NCBI GenBank assembly: GCA_001942045.1
Contig: MSTD01000009.1
Coordinates: forward strand, 121,822 to 142,462
Reading direction: 5' to 3'
DNA from: Mycolicibacterium porcinum
Lineage (GTDB): Bacteria; Actinomycetota; Actinomycetes; Mycobacteriales; Mycobacteriaceae
DNA length: 20,641 nucleotides
Shown here: positions 1-7,658 of the stretch, in pieces
Layout: the number at the start of each line of letters is the position of its first letter
Position numbering within the stretch: position 1 is the first letter of the stretch
Program-made: the position numbers and the translations under genes
Notes under the pieces: model-generated
Told to the model about the DNA's origin: nothing
Databases searched by the model: none
The model's input: the letters and a program-made list of their open reading frames with translations, nothing else

Positions 1-1178
1 TCGGCGAGCTGGCCGCCCTGGAGGTAGCCAACTCCGGGCACCCGATCGGGCAGGCCGAATGGGAGGCCGGGCACGTCCGCGATGTGCTGCAGTTCTACTC
101 GGCCACCCCGGAAAGGCTGAGCGGCAAGCAGATCCCGGTGGCCGGTGGCCTGGATGTCACCTTCAACGAGCCGCTCGGCGTCGTCGGGGTCATCACACCG
201 TGGAACTTCCCGATGACCATCGCCGCGTGGGGCTTCGCCCCGGCGCTGGCGGCCGGCAACGCGGTGGTGCTCAAGCCCGCCGAGTGGACCCCGCTGACCA
301 CGATCCGGCTCGGTGAGCTCGCCGTCGAATCAGGTTTGCCGGCAGGGCTTTTCCAGGTGCTACCGGGCAAAGGCTCGGTGGTGGGCGAACGGTTCGTCAC
401 CCACCCCGGCGTGCGCAAGGTGGTGTTCACGGGATCCACCGAGGTGGGGATGCGGGTGATGGCCGGTGCGGCGGCTCAGGTCAAACGCGTGACCTTGGAG
501 TTGGGTGGCAAGAGCGCGAACATCGTGTTCGACGACTGCGATCTGGAGAAAGCCGCCGCCACCGCGCCGTACGGGGTGTTCGACAATGCCGGGCAGGACT
601 GCTGTGCCCGCAGCCGGATCCTGGTGCAGCGCAGTGTCTACGACCGGTTCATGGAGCTGCTGGAACCCGCGGTCAAAGGCGTCGCGGTCGGGGATCCCAC
701 CACACGTGACACCGAGATGGGGCCGTTGGTATCCCGCCCGCACTGGGAATCGGTGTCGTCCTACGTTCCCGAAGGCGCCCCGGTGGCGTTCCGCGGCTCA
801 GCCCCGAGCGGTCCCGGGTTCTGGTTCCCGCCAACGGTGTTGACGCCGCAGCGTGCCGACCGGACCGTGACCGAGGAGATCTTCGGCCCGGTGGTGACCG
901 TGCTTCCGTTCGAGGACGAGGCCGACGCCATCGCGTTGGCCAACGACACGCCCTACGGGTTGTCCGGCTCGATCTGGACCGACAACCTCTCGCGCGCGAT
1001 GCGGGTGTCGCGGGCCGTGGAAGCGGGCAACCTCAGCGTCAATTCGCATTCGTCGGTGCGCTACAACACCCCGTTCGGCGGCTTCAAGCAGTCCGGGCTG
1101 GGACGTGAGTTGGGGCCCGATGCACCACTGTCCTTCACCGAGACCAAGAACGTCTTTTTCGCGATTGAGGAGCTGTAG
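1..1178 (+). CDS. aldC: Aldehyde dehydrogenase AldC, 5' end missing
   Basis: NAD(P)-dependent oxidation of an aldehyde to its carboxylate, in the cytoplasm. The reading frame is open from the window edge (codons in the phase of base 3) and runs 391 residues to a TAG at 1176-1178, so roughly the first 60-65 residues of a ~455-residue family member lie outside the window. Visible ALDH motifs are TPWNFP, FTGSTEVG, the general-base Glu in LELGGKSAN (codon 498-500), the catalytic Cys in GQDCCARSR (codon 600-602, followed by a second Cys) and EEIFGPVV. The sequence matches my recollection of M. tuberculosis AldC (Rv2858c). The SDR gene begins on the next base. In M. tuberculosis this pair follows glnA4-type and gamma-glutamyl hydrolase-type genes, which suggests gamma-glutamylated amine or amino-alcohol catabolism. 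That is inference; the true substrate is unknown. Confidence 0.93.
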   Translation, partial: GELAALEVANSGHPIGQAEWEAGHVRDVLQFYSATPERLSGKQIPVAGGLDVTFNEPLGVVGVITPWNFPMTIAAWGFAPALAAGNAVVLKPAEWTPLTTIRLGELAVESGLPAGLFQVLPGKGSVVGERFVTHPGVRKVVFTGSTEVGMRVMAGAAAQVKRVTLELGGKSANIVFDDCDLEKAAATAPYGVFDNAGQDCCARSRILVQRSVYDRFMELLEPAVKGVAVGDPTTRDTEMGPLVSRPHWESVSSYVPEGAPVAFRGSAPSGPGFWFPPTVLTPQRADRTVTEEIFGPVVTVLPFEDEADAIALANDTPYGLSGSIWTDNLSRAMRVSRAVEAGNLSVNSHSSVRYNTPFGGFKQSGLGRELGPDAPLSFTETKNVFFAIEEL

Positions 1179-1952
1179 ATGGATCTGACCCAACGTCTGG
1201 CCGGCAAGGTCGCCGTGATCACCGGGGGCGCCAGCGGCATCGGCCTGGCCACCGGCCGGCGGTTGCGTGCCGAGGGCGCCACGATCGTGGTGGGCGATAT
1301 CGACCCCACCTCCGGGGAGGCCGCCGCCGAGGAGCTCGACGGTCTGTTCGTCGCCGTCGACGTGTCCGACCAGGACGCTGTCGATCATCTCTTCGACACC
1401 GCCGCAGCGACTTTCGGTTCGGTCGATATCGCGTTCAACAACGCCGGGATCTCACCGCCCGAGGACGACCTGATCGAGACCACCGAGCTCCCGGCCTGGC
1501 AGCGGGTGCAGGACATCAACCTGAAATCGGTGTACCTGTCGTGCCGGGCGGCCCTGCGGCACATGGTGCCCGCGGGCAAGGGCTCGATCATCAACACCGC
1601 GTCGTTCGTCGCCGTGATGGGTTCGGCCACCTCCCAGATCTCCTACACCGCGTCCAAGGGCGGAGTGTTGGCGATGTCGCGCGAGCTCGGCGTGCAGTAC
1701 GCGCGGCAGGGAATCCGGGTCAACGCGCTGTGCCCCGGTCCGGTCAACACCCCGCTCCTACAGGAGTTGTTCGCCAAAGATCCCGAGCGGGCCGCTCGTC
1801 GGTTGGTGCACATACCGCTGGGCCGGTTCGCCGAGCCCGAGGAGCTGGCCGCCGCGGTGGCGTTCCTGGCCAGTGACGACTCCTCGTTCATCACGGGCTC
1901 GACGTTCCTGGTCGACGGCGGCATCAGCTCCGCCTACGTGACGCCGCTGTGA
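1179..1952 (+). CDS. Short-chain dehydrogenase/reductase (Rv2857c-like)
   Basis: Classical SDR of 257 residues, the normal family length; a cytoplasmic NAD(P)(H)-dependent alcohol/ketone oxidoreductase. The Rossmann motif TGGASGIG is at 15-22, NNAG at 87-90, Asn114, and the catalytic Ser142, Tyr156 and Lys160 (YTASK). The C-terminal FITGSTFLVDGG is typical of FabG-like SDRs. Asp40 after the second strand favours NAD(H), although this is a weak indicator. The ATG directly follows the aldC stop codon, and a strong Shine-Dalgarno GAGGAG (1167-1172) lies in the end of aldC, so the two are co-transcribed and probably translationally coupled. An alcohol-dehydrogenase-then-aldehyde-dehydrogenase route is plausible. 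The substrate cannot be read from the sequence. Confidence 0.92.
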   Translation: MDLTQRLAGKVAVITGGASGIGLATGRRLRAEGATIVVGDIDPTSGEAAAEELDGLFVAVDVSDQDAVDHLFDTAAATFGSVDIAFNNAGISPPEDDLIETTELPAWQRVQDINLKSVYLSCRAALRHMVPAGKGSIINTASFVAVMGSATSQISYTASKGGVLAMSRELGVQYARQGIRVNALCPGPVNTPLLQELFAKDPERAARRLVHIPLGRFAEPEELAAAVAFLASDDSSFITGSTFLVDGGISSAYVTPL

Positions 1953-1969
1953 CACCCTGGTAGCTCACC

Positions 1970-2725
1970 ATGACAGCCGAACCCGACCCGCAGCCCGCAG
2001 CGACACGGCCTGATTCGCGGCTCGCCGCGGAAGCCGACGCGCTGCTGCGTCCGGTCCGGCTGGGCAACGCCTTCGAGGACACGGTCGGCAGGCTGCTGGA
2101 GACCATCCGGCTGGGGGTGTTGGGGCCAGGGGAGTCGCTGCCGCCCGAGCGTGAGCTTGCCGCCCGCCTCGGGGTCAGCCGTGACACGGTCCGCGAGGCG
2201 ATCAAATCGCTGGCCGATGCCGGCTATCTGGTGTCGAAACGGGGGCGGTACGGCGGCACGTTCTTGGCCGCTGAATTACCTGCGCTGCCGACGTCCAGTC
2301 ATCGCCCCACGCGTGAGGAGATCGACGACGCGTTGCGGCTGCGCGAGATCCTTGAGGTCGGCGCGGCGCGGATGGCGGCCGGTCGCACGCTGAGCGCGGC
2401 CGAGCGCGACGGGCTGTGGTCGCGGCTGGCCGATGTGCGCGGTGCCGAGCCGGACGACTATCGCCGGCTGGATTCGCGGCTGCATCTGGCCATCGCGGAG
2501 GCGGCGGGGTCGCCGTCACTGGTGCCGCTGGTCGCCGAGAACCGGATGCGGCTCAACGCTCTGCTGGACCAGATTCCGCTGCTGCCGCGCAACATCGCCC
2601 ATTCCGACGAACAGCACGAGGAGATCGTGATGGCGATCCTGGCCGGTGACAGTGAGCGGGCCGCCGCGGCCATGCTGGCCCATGTCGGGGGATCGTCGGC
2701 CTTGCTGCACGGCTTTCTGGATTAG
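1970..2725 (+). CDS. GntR-family regulator, FadR/FCD subfamily
   Basis: DNA-binding transcription regulator of 251 residues. A winged helix-turn-helix occupies roughly residues 35-100 (PPERELAARLGVSRDTVREAIKSL, given here by its ends, with the wing at KRGRYGGTF). An all-helical FCD ligand domain covers about 110-245. Candidate FCD metal/ligand residues are the Asp and His of RLDSRLHLAIAEA, a His in the HSDEQHEEI helix and the His of MLAHVGG. It starts 17 bases after the SDR stop, with no clear Shine-Dalgarno before the ATG at 1970. The protein is complete without upstream sequence. Its position suggests it controls the aldC-SDR operon in response to a small carboxylate or amine intermediate, but the effector is unknown. 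Confidence 0.9.
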   Translation: MTAEPDPQPAATRPDSRLAAEADALLRPVRLGNAFEDTVGRLLETIRLGVLGPGESLPPERELAARLGVSRDTVREAIKSLADAGYLVSKRGRYGGTFLAAELPALPTSSHRPTREEIDDALRLREILEVGAARMAAGRTLSAAERDGLWSRLADVRGAEPDDYRRLDSRLHLAIAEAAGSPSLVPLVAENRMRLNALLDQIPLLPRNIAHSDEQHEEIVMAILAGDSERAAAAMLAHVGGSSALLHGFLD

Positions 2726-2734
2726 ATTCGTACC
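2723..2734 (+). promoter_or_regulatory. Candidate leaderless promoter of the arsR gene
   Basis: TAGATT (2723-2728) fits the mycobacterial -10 consensus TANNNT and is followed by exactly six bases and then the GTG start at 2735, the geometry expected for transcription starting at the first base of the start codon. The TAG of this box is also the stop codon of the GntR gene. No good -35 is seen (TTGCTG at 2702-2707 has only 15 bp spacing). Read-through from the GntR gene is the alternative. Confidence 0.45.
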
Positions 2735-3064
2735 GTGGACCGGCACGGAAAAGCCGGCCAGGTCGAGCGCGCGTCGTCGGCCCTGGCCGACGTCGACACC
2801 TCAGGGTGGGCGCAGCGCTTCGACCTGCTGTCCGATCCACACCGGCTGGAGATCCTGCTCGGTCTGCACCGAGCGCCCGGAATCTGTGTCAGCGATCTGG
2901 CCACCGCCCTTGGCCGTTCGGAGAATGCGGTATCCCAGGCTTTGCGGGTGCTCCGGGACCAGGGGTGGGTCACCGCGACCCGGGTGGGGCGCACCGTGAA
3001 CTACCGGCTCGCCGACGACACCGTGCACGATCTGCTGCACTGGATCGGCGCACGGCACGGCTGA
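2735..3064 (+). CDS. ArsR/SmtB-family regulator, probable metal sensor
   Basis: Small winged helix-turn-helix repressor of 109 residues. The recognition region is DLATALGRSENAVSQALRVL (54-73) and the wing is TRVGRTVNYRL. ICVSDLA (50-56) sits where metal-sensing relatives have the ELCVGDLA-type box, leaving a single Cys51. The C-terminal helix carries Asp94, Asp95, His98, His102 and a terminal His108, and His4 lies at the N-terminus. These are candidate metal ligands, though they do not reproduce the canonical alpha-5 spacing of SmtB, CzrA or NmtR. The gene starts 9 bases after the GntR stop and ends 57 bases before nicT. I infer that it senses Ni(II) or Co(II) and controls nicT. A non-metal ArsR is the alternative. 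Confidence 0.88.
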   Translation: MDRHGKAGQVERASSALADVDTSGWAQRFDLLSDPHRLEILLGLHRAPGICVSDLATALGRSENAVSQALRVLRDQGWVTATRVGRTVNYRLADDTVHDLLHWIGARHG

Positions 3065-3075
3065 CCCCGATTCTC

Positions 3076-3095
3076 ATCTGTTCGCCTGGACAGAT
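3076..3095 (+). promoter_or_regulatory. Palindromic candidate operator before nicT
   Basis: ATCTGTTC-GCCT-GGACAGAT has 8-bp arms around a 4-bp centre, and 7 of 8 positions pair. It overlaps the proposed nicT -35 box (3087-3092), so a bound protein would exclude RNA polymerase. The neighbouring ArsR product is the obvious candidate to bind it. Short repeats of this kind do arise by chance; the position is the main support. Confidence 0.5.
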
Positions 3096-3121
3096 ATCGG
3101 CGGTCGCCTTACGCTCGGGCG
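3087..3121 (+). promoter_or_regulatory. Candidate leaderless nicT promoter
   Basis: -35 TGGACA (3087-3092), a 17-bp spacer, -10 TACGCT (3110-3115, TANNNT), then six bases and the ATG at 3122. This predicts a transcript starting at or next to the A of the start codon. No Shine-Dalgarno is visible upstream, consistent with leaderless translation. Confidence 0.6.
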
Positions 3122-4228
3122 ATGACCATCGGCGCATCGCAGGCCACCGGCCGATCCGCCCGATTGGCAACCCGTTTCGACCGCGCCGATTGGACCTCGA
3201 TCGCCGCTGTCACCGGATTGGTCGTACTACTGCACGTCATCGGTTGGGGTGTGCTCGTATTCGGGGTGGCACCGCAACGCATCACACTGGGCTCGGCGGG
3301 CGTGTTCGGCGTCGGCCTCGGCGTCACCGCGTATCTGCTGGGCGTGCGGCATGCCTTCGATGCCGACCACATCGCCGTCATCGACAACACCACCCGCAAA
3401 CTGGTCGGCGAGGGTACCCGGTCGATTTCGGCGGGATTCTGGTTCTCCCTGGGCCATTCGAGCGTGGTGTTCGGGCTGGCGCTGCTGCTGGCGCTGGGTG
3501 TGCGGGCGCTGGCCGGCCCGGTCCAGGACGAAGAGTCCGCGATGCTGCAGACCCTCGGGCTGGTCGGTTCGCTGGTGGCCGGAACGTTTCTGATCCTGGT
3601 CGGCCTGACGAATCTGTTCGCCGCGGTGGGGATCGCCAAGGTGTTCCGGGCCATGCGCCGTGGCGAGTATGACGAGGCCGAGCTCGAACGTCAGCTGGAC
3701 AGCCGCGGTTTCGTGGCCCGCCTGCTGGGTCGGGTGATGCGACGGGTCAACAAGCCCTGGCATCTGTACCCGGTGGGATTTCTGATGGGGCTGGGCTTCG
3801 ACACCGCCAGCCAGGTCGCGCTGCTGGTGTTGGCGGCGGGAACCGCGGCCTTCGCGCTGCCCTGGTACGCCATGCTGGTGCTGCCGGTGCTGTTCGCGGC
3901 CGGGATGAGCCTGTTCGACAGCCTGGACGGCATCTTCATGGCGCGGGCCTATGGCTGGGCCTTCCTGCAGCCGGTCCGCAAGGTGTACTACAACCTGACC
4001 GTCACCGTGCTGTCGGTGATCGTGGCCCTGGGTGTCGGGGTGATCGTGCTGACCGGTCTGCTGGTCGAGCGCCTCGGCATCACCACCGGGCCGCTGGCCC
4101 TCGTCGGGTCGGCCGACCTAGAGTTCGTCGGTTTCGCGATCGTCGGGCTCTTCGTGGTCAGCTGGCTTGTGGCGCTGGGGATCTGGCGGTTCGGCCGGAT
4201 CGAGCAGCGTTGGGCGGCCCGGGCTTAG
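3122..4228 (+). CDS. nicT: Nickel/cobalt permease NicT (NiCoT family)
   Basis: Inner-membrane secondary transporter that takes up Ni2+ and/or Co2+. It has 368 residues, the usual family length. The signature HAFDADH (77-83, metal-binding HX4DH) is intact, as are FSLGHSS (108-114) and LGFDTASQ (224-231). About eight hydrophobic segments are visible, with a charged cytoplasmic loop around 170-212. Nickel would supply urease or hydrogenase and cobalt would supply corrin synthesis, and several cobalamin genes lie downstream in this window. The preceding ArsR gene and palindrome suggest metal-responsive repression. The last four bases overlap the end of mtr on the other strand. Ni versus Co preference cannot be decided by eye. 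Confidence 0.93.
   Translation: MTIGASQATGRSARLATRFDRADWTSIAAVTGLVVLLHVIGWGVLVFGVAPQRITLGSAGVFGVGLGVTAYLLGVRHAFDADHIAVIDNTTRKLVGEGTRSISAGFWFSLGHSSVVFGLALLLALGVRALAGPVQDEESAMLQTLGLVGSLVAGTFLILVGLTNLFAAVGIAKVFRAMRRGEYDEAELERQLDSRGFVARLLGRVMRRVNKPWHLYPVGFLMGLGFDTASQVALLVLAAGTAAFALPWYAMLVLPVLFAAGMSLFDSLDGIFMARAYGWAFLQPVRKVYYNLTVTVLSVIVALGVGVIVLTGLLVERLGITTGPLALVGSADLEFVGFAIVGLFVVSWLVALGIWRFGRIEQRWAARA
4225..4228. other. Tail-to-tail overlap of nicT and mtr
   Basis: The four bases TTAG contain the nicT stop (TAG, 4226-4228, +) and the mtr stop (TAA, 4227-4225, -). No intergenic space remains for a conventional terminator, so each transcript must run into the other gene. Confidence 0.97.
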
Positions 4229-5610
4229 TCGCTCAGGCCCAGCAGGGCGTTCTCGATCACCTCGGCCAATGCCGGGTGAATCCAGTACTGGCCCCGCGCC
4301 ACCTCTTGGGCGGTCTGCCCGAAGCTCATCGCCTGGATCAACGGCTGAATGATCGAGGACGCCTGATATCCCATGATGTGGGCGCCCAGGATCTTGCCGG
4401 TGGCGCGATCGCCGATCAGCTTGGCGATGCCGGTGGTGTCCTCCATCGCCCAGCCGTAAGCGGTGTCGCCGTAGGCCTGAATCTTGGTGACGTAGTCGTA
4501 GCCCTCGTCGCGGGCCTGCTCCTCGGTCAACCCGACCATGGCGATCTGCGGTTCGGTGAAGACCGCCGACGGCACGAACCGGTGATCGCTGCGCACCATC
4601 GTCTCGGTGTCGTCCCAATCGCGCAGCAGGTTCTCCCTGACCACCCGTGACTCGTGGTTGGCGACATGTTTGAGCTGATAGTCCGAGGACACGTCGCCGA
4701 GGGCGAAAACGCCACGCGCCGTGGTGCGTTGGTATTCGTCGACGATGACCAGACCGTCCTCGTCCACCTCCACCCCGGCAAGCTCGGCGTCGAGCAGATC
4801 CCCGTTGGGGACGCGGCCGGTGGCCACCAGCAGCATGTCGGCCGGCAGCGTCTTGCCGTCGTCGAGCTCCAGCACGATCCGGTCGCCCTCGTGATGGGAG
4901 CCGATCACGTTCTCGTGCTTACGCAGATCCCACTTCTCGGCGGCCAGCGCGCTGAACTCGTGGCAGATCGTCTCGTCGCAATGGCTGAGAAGGCAGTCAC
5001 CACGCACCACGATCGTGACCCGCACGCCGAGCGCGGAGAACACGTGGGCGAACTCGGCGGCGACGAACCCGCCGCCGACGATCACCAGGTGCTCCGGCAG
5101 TTCGGGGATCCGCATGATGTCGTCACTGGTGTAGTACGTCACGCCGCAGTCCACGATGGCCGGTGGGACGTAGGCGCGGGATCCGGCGGCGATCACCACC
5201 TGATCGCTGCTGAATTCGTCACCGGACTCTGTGCGCAGCGTGTAGCGGCCGTCGGCGGTCTTGGGCCCGAACCGGGTGTGGCTGGCGTACACCGTGATGT
5301 GCGGGTCGTTGCGGCGGTAGTCCTCGCCGCCGGCGGCGATCGGATCGATCCGGCCGAACACCCGCGCGACGATGTCGGGCCAGCGCACCTTGTCGATGTG
5401 AGAATCGATGCCGAACCGGGCGCTGGTCCTGATCGTGTCGGCGACATCGGCGGCGTACACGAACATCTTCGTGGGGATGCAACCGACGTTCAGGCAGGTG
5501 CCGCCGAACGTGCCCTGCTCGCAGATCGCGACCTTCTTGCCGGCGTAACGCTCGTCGAGAATGCTGTTGCCCGAGCCGGTGCCGATGATGGTCAGGTCGT
5601 AATGCTCCAT
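4225..5610 (-). CDS. mtr: Mycothione reductase
   Basis: Flavin disulfide reductase that reduces mycothione (oxidised mycothiol dimer) with NADPH, keeping the actinobacterial thiol pool reduced in the cytoplasm. It has 461 residues (M. tuberculosis Mtr is 459). In order: N-terminal FAD motif IIGTGSGNS, redox-active pair Cys39/Cys44 in [13 protein letters not shown], second Rossmann [14 protein letters not shown]-binding [18 protein letters not shown], and the C-terminal dimer interface with catalytic His445-Pro and Glu450 in WIHPALAEV. The lipoamide and glutathione reductase relatives are less likely, since the neighbours and sequence resemble mycobacterial Mtr. The Shine-Dalgarno AGGGAG (5621-5616) overlaps the upstream hydrolase stop and lies five bases before the ATG, so translation is probably coupled. 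Confidence 0.95.
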   Translation of the reverse strand: MEHYDLTIIGTGSGNSILDERYAGKKVAICEQGTFGGTCLNVGCIPTKMFVYAADVADTIRTSARFGIDSHIDKVRWPDIVARVFGRIDPIAAGGEDYRRNDPHITVYASHTRFGPKTADGRYTLRTESGDEFSSDQVVIAAGSRAYVPPAIVDCGVTYYTSDDIMRIPELPEHLVIVGGGFVAAEFAHVFSALGVRVTIVVRGDCLLSHCDETICHEFSALAAEKWDLRKHENVIGSHHEGDRIVLELDDGKTLPADMLLVATGRVPNGDLLDAELAGVEVDEDGLVIVDEYQRTTARGVFALGDVSSDYQLKHVANHESRVVRENLLRDWDDTETMVRSDHRFVPSAVFTEPQIAMVGLTEEQARDEGYDYVTKIQAYGDTAYGWAMEDTTGIAKLIGDRATGKILGAHIMGYQASSIIQPLIQAMSFGQTAQEVARGQYWIHPALAEVIENALLGLSD

Positions 5611-5619
5611 GTGCGCTCC

Positions 5620-6651
5620 CTATCCGGAAGATGTTGTGCTCGGCCGGGTTTGCAGGCTCAGGTAGAAGTCCAGCCAGCGGTCGAGCTCGCGGTAGGCCGC
5701 GGCCCGGGCCTCGGCGACCGAAAGGAAGACGTCGTGCTTGGCGTCGGCGATCGGAGCGACCGTGGTGTGGTTGCCCACGCAACCGGACCACCGCGCGATC
5801 TGTCGGACATCGAGCACGGCGTCGCCGCGCTGCATCGCGGCCGGATCAGAGGTTTCGGTGACACTACGGTCCGAACGCAGGATCAGGTTGGGTACGCCGA
5901 CGTCCAGGCCGCGGTGTAGGCGGGCCTGGCCGCGACGGATGGCATTGATCCATCCGAGGGTGACAGGGAAGCCTCCCAACGGTTTCCAGTCCAGGTTGTA
6001 GTCGAACTCGCCGCCGTAGTCGCGGTGCAGGGTGGTGCCGTACCCGCCTTCGGTGGGTTTGCGGATCACCGACAGCTTGCGCAGCCGGGCCAGCGCGATC
6101 AGGGCGGCCGACGTGGGCGCGGTACGCAGGATCGCCGGTCCGTGCAGATCGAAGAACGGGCTGTTGAGGATCAGCCCGCCGACGTGATGGGTGGCCAGCC
6201 TGCCGGTCCGGCGGAGCCGGTCGGCGAACAAGGTGATGATCAGCCCGCCCGCCGAGTGCCCGTACAGGCACACCGTGGCGTTGCCGGTGTCGGCGGCGAT
6301 GATCTCCAGGGCGCGTTCCAGTTCGTGGTCGTAGCGCGCCAGGTCGGTGGTGAAATGTGCGGTCTGCCCGTCGCGCCGGGAGCGGCCGCACTTGGGCAGA
6401 TCCAGTGCGTAGAACGAGAAGCCGCGCTCGGCGAATCGGTCGGCGAGTTCGGTGTGGAAGAAGTAGTCCGTGTAGCCGTGCAAGGCCAGCACCGCGTGGC
6501 CGTTCCCGTCGTGCTCCGGGCCGCCCGGGCCCCGGCGCACGAGGGTGGCCACCAGGTCGCCCTCGCCGTCGGGATCAGGTCCCGCATCGATGGTCTGCTG
6601 CCAGAACCCAGGCAATACATCCGGCTCCCAGTCGGGCTCCCGTGACGTCAC
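5620..6651 (-). CDS. Alpha/beta hydrolase (Rv2854-like, lysophospholipase type)
   Basis: Serine hydrolase of 343 residues. The oxyanion region is LALHGYTDYFF, the next strand is YALDLPKCGRS, the nucleophile elbow is GHSAGG, and the likely acid/base residues are in the C-terminal RSDRSV and ADAKHDVFLS segments (the His of KHDVF is the probable catalytic His). The pattern resembles monoacylglycerol lipase/lysophospholipase (Hydrolase_4) proteins. No signal peptide is seen, so it is probably cytoplasmic. The start is GTG at 6651, with a TANNNT box six bases upstream. It ends nine bases before mtr, with which it forms an operon, as Rv2854 does with mtr in M. tuberculosis. Any role in mycothiol metabolism is unproven; a lipid ester substrate is the default guess. 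Confidence 0.88.
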   Translation of the reverse strand: MTSREPDWEPDVLPGFWQQTIDAGPDPDGEGDLVATLVRRGPGGPEHDGNGHAVLALHGYTDYFFHTELADRFAERGFSFYALDLPKCGRSRRDGQTAHFTTDLARYDHELERALEIIAADTGNATVCLYGHSAGGLIITLFADRLRRTGRLATHHVGGLILNSPFFDLHGPAILRTAPTSAALIALARLRKLSVIRKPTEGGYGTTLHRDYGGEFDYNLDWKPLGGFPVTLGWINAIRRGQARLHRGLDVGVPNLILRSDRSVTETSDPAAMQRGDAVLDVRQIARWSGCVGNHTTVAPIADAKHDVFLSVAEARAAAYRELDRWLDFYLSLQTRPSTTSSG

Positions 6652-6653
6652 GG
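6640..6653 (-). promoter_or_regulatory. 14-bp perfect palindrome over the hydrolase start codon
   Basis: CCGTGACGTCACGG is fully self-complementary and covers the GTG start (6651-6649) and the predicted transcription start. With equal base use about one such 14-mer is expected by chance in a window this size, so only the position makes it notable. It could be an operator for the hydrolase-mtr operon. Confidence 0.3.
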
Positions 6654-6663
6654 TTCCACCCTA
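6652..6663 (-). promoter_or_regulatory. Candidate leaderless promoter of the hydrolase-mtr operon
   Basis: On the minus strand TAGGGT (6663-6658, TANNNT) is followed by six bases (GGAACC) and the GTG at 6651, the leaderless geometry. No clear -35 is present. GGAA could alternatively act as a weak Shine-Dalgarno if the gene is read through from the LLM gene, whose stop is 27 bases upstream. Confidence 0.5.
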
Positions 6664-6678
6664 ACCGGGCGCCGAAAC

Positions 6679-7617
6679 TCAGAGCCGCAACGAAGCCAGG
6701 AATTCGGTGGTCTTCGCCACCGTGGCGGCGTCGCCCTTGGGGGAGGCGACGAATTCGGTGACCCCGATCCCGGCGAGACGCCGCAACTGTTTCTCGATCT
6801 CGGCCTCGTCGCCGACGATGCAGACGTCACCGATGCCGTCCGCGCCTTCTCTGTCCAGCACGGCGCGGTAGGCCGGTGCCTGCCCGGCGATCTCGAAGGC
6901 GGCCACCAGGGCGTCGCGCGCTGGTCCTGGGTCGCCGGTGAGCACCACCGGCAGCCCGGCGATCACCTGCGGCGCGGGCCGGCCGGCACGGGCCGCGGCC
7001 TGGGTCAGGCGAGGAATGATGAACTGCTCCAAGGCAATCGGTCCGGCCCAGCTGGTGATGGTGCCGTCGGTGAGTTCTCCGGCGACGTCGAGCATGTGCG
7101 GGCCGAGGGCGGCGGTCACCACCGGTGGAGTCGGCGTACCCGGGAGCGGCACCTGCCCGGTTGTGGTGATCCGAGGGCCGCGGTGCTCGACGGGTTCGCC
7201 GGCCAGTGCGGGGATGAGCACCTCCAGGTACTCGCGTAGGTACGCCGCGGGCCGCTCGTAGGAGTAACCCAATGCCTCGACCATGAACGGGTGGCTGACA
7301 CCGATGCCGAGTGTGAGCCGCCCGCCTGCGGCGGCGTTCGTGGTCAGAGCCTGGCGGGCCAGTGCCAGCGGATGCTGCGTGTAGGCGACGACGACGCCGG
7401 TGCCCAGGCCGATGCGGTTGGTGCGCCCCGCGGCGACGGCGAGTGCGGTGAGCACATCCCATGGCGCCATGCCGGCCATCGGCGGCAACTGCGGCATCCA
7501 GGCGCGATGAAACCCGGATCGATCGGCGGCCACGAGGGGCGCGACGGCCGCGTCGAGGTTGTTCCGGCCATCGGGGGCGGGCCCTGGATCGGGGACGGAC
7601 ATGACGGAGATATGCAT
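6679..7617 (-). CDS. LLM-class F420-dependent oxidoreductase
   Basis: Luciferase-like TIM-barrel oxidoreductase of 312 residues, the usual size. Family features include the N-terminal strand followed by AADRSGFHRAWMPQL, NRIGLGTGVVV, TQHPLALARQALT and GRLTLGIGVSH (a loop that typically contacts the F420 or flavin cofactor). The C-terminal EAEIEKQLRRLAGIGVTEFV helix-strand matches the mycobacterial subfamily that uses F420. FMN use cannot be excluded by eye. The ATG at 7617 is supported by AGGAG (7628-7624) six bases upstream. The gene is transcribed divergently from the adjacent tetR and is probably its target; with a TetR partner the substrate may be a xenobiotic or lipid-like ketone/ene, but this is inference. 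The hydrolase gene follows 27 bases later. Confidence 0.9.
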   Translation of the reverse strand: MHISVMSVPDPGPAPDGRNNLDAAVAPLVAADRSGFHRAWMPQLPPMAGMAPWDVLTALAVAAGRTNRIGLGTGVVVAYTQHPLALARQALTTNAAAGGRLTLGIGVSHPFMVEALGYSYERPAAYLREYLEVLIPALAGEPVEHRGPRITTTGQVPLPGTPTPPVVTAALGPHMLDVAGELTDGTITSWAGPIALEQFIIPRLTQAAARAGRPAPQVIAGLPVVLTGDPGPARDALVAAFEIAGQAPAYRAVLDREGADGIGDVCIVGDEAEIEKQLRRLAGIGVTEFVASPKGDAATVAKTTEFLASLRL

Positions 7618-7641
7618 GTGGTGCTCCTGGCAATAGGATGC

Positions 7642-7654
7642 GGAGACTGCCTCC
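7642..7654. promoter_or_regulatory. TetR operator site 1 (candidate)
   Basis: GGAGACTGCCTCC is a near-palindrome (5 of 6 arm positions pair around a central T). Its reverse complement matches site 2 at 12 of 13 positions, and the flanking C7641/G7679 extends the match. It covers the expected transcription start of the LLM gene. Confidence 0.72.
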
Positions 7655-7658
7655 GGTT

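Noticed and set aside
4654..5919. Long open frame (+) opposite mtr and the hydrolase
   Set aside because: Shadow of high-GC codon use on the other strand; it has low-complexity composition and no family motifs, while the minus-strand proteins carry complete active sites.
6640..6653. CRP/cAMP-type site suggested by TGACGTCA
   Set aside because: Mycobacterial CRP sites follow TGTGAN6TCACA; the half-site spacing here does not match.
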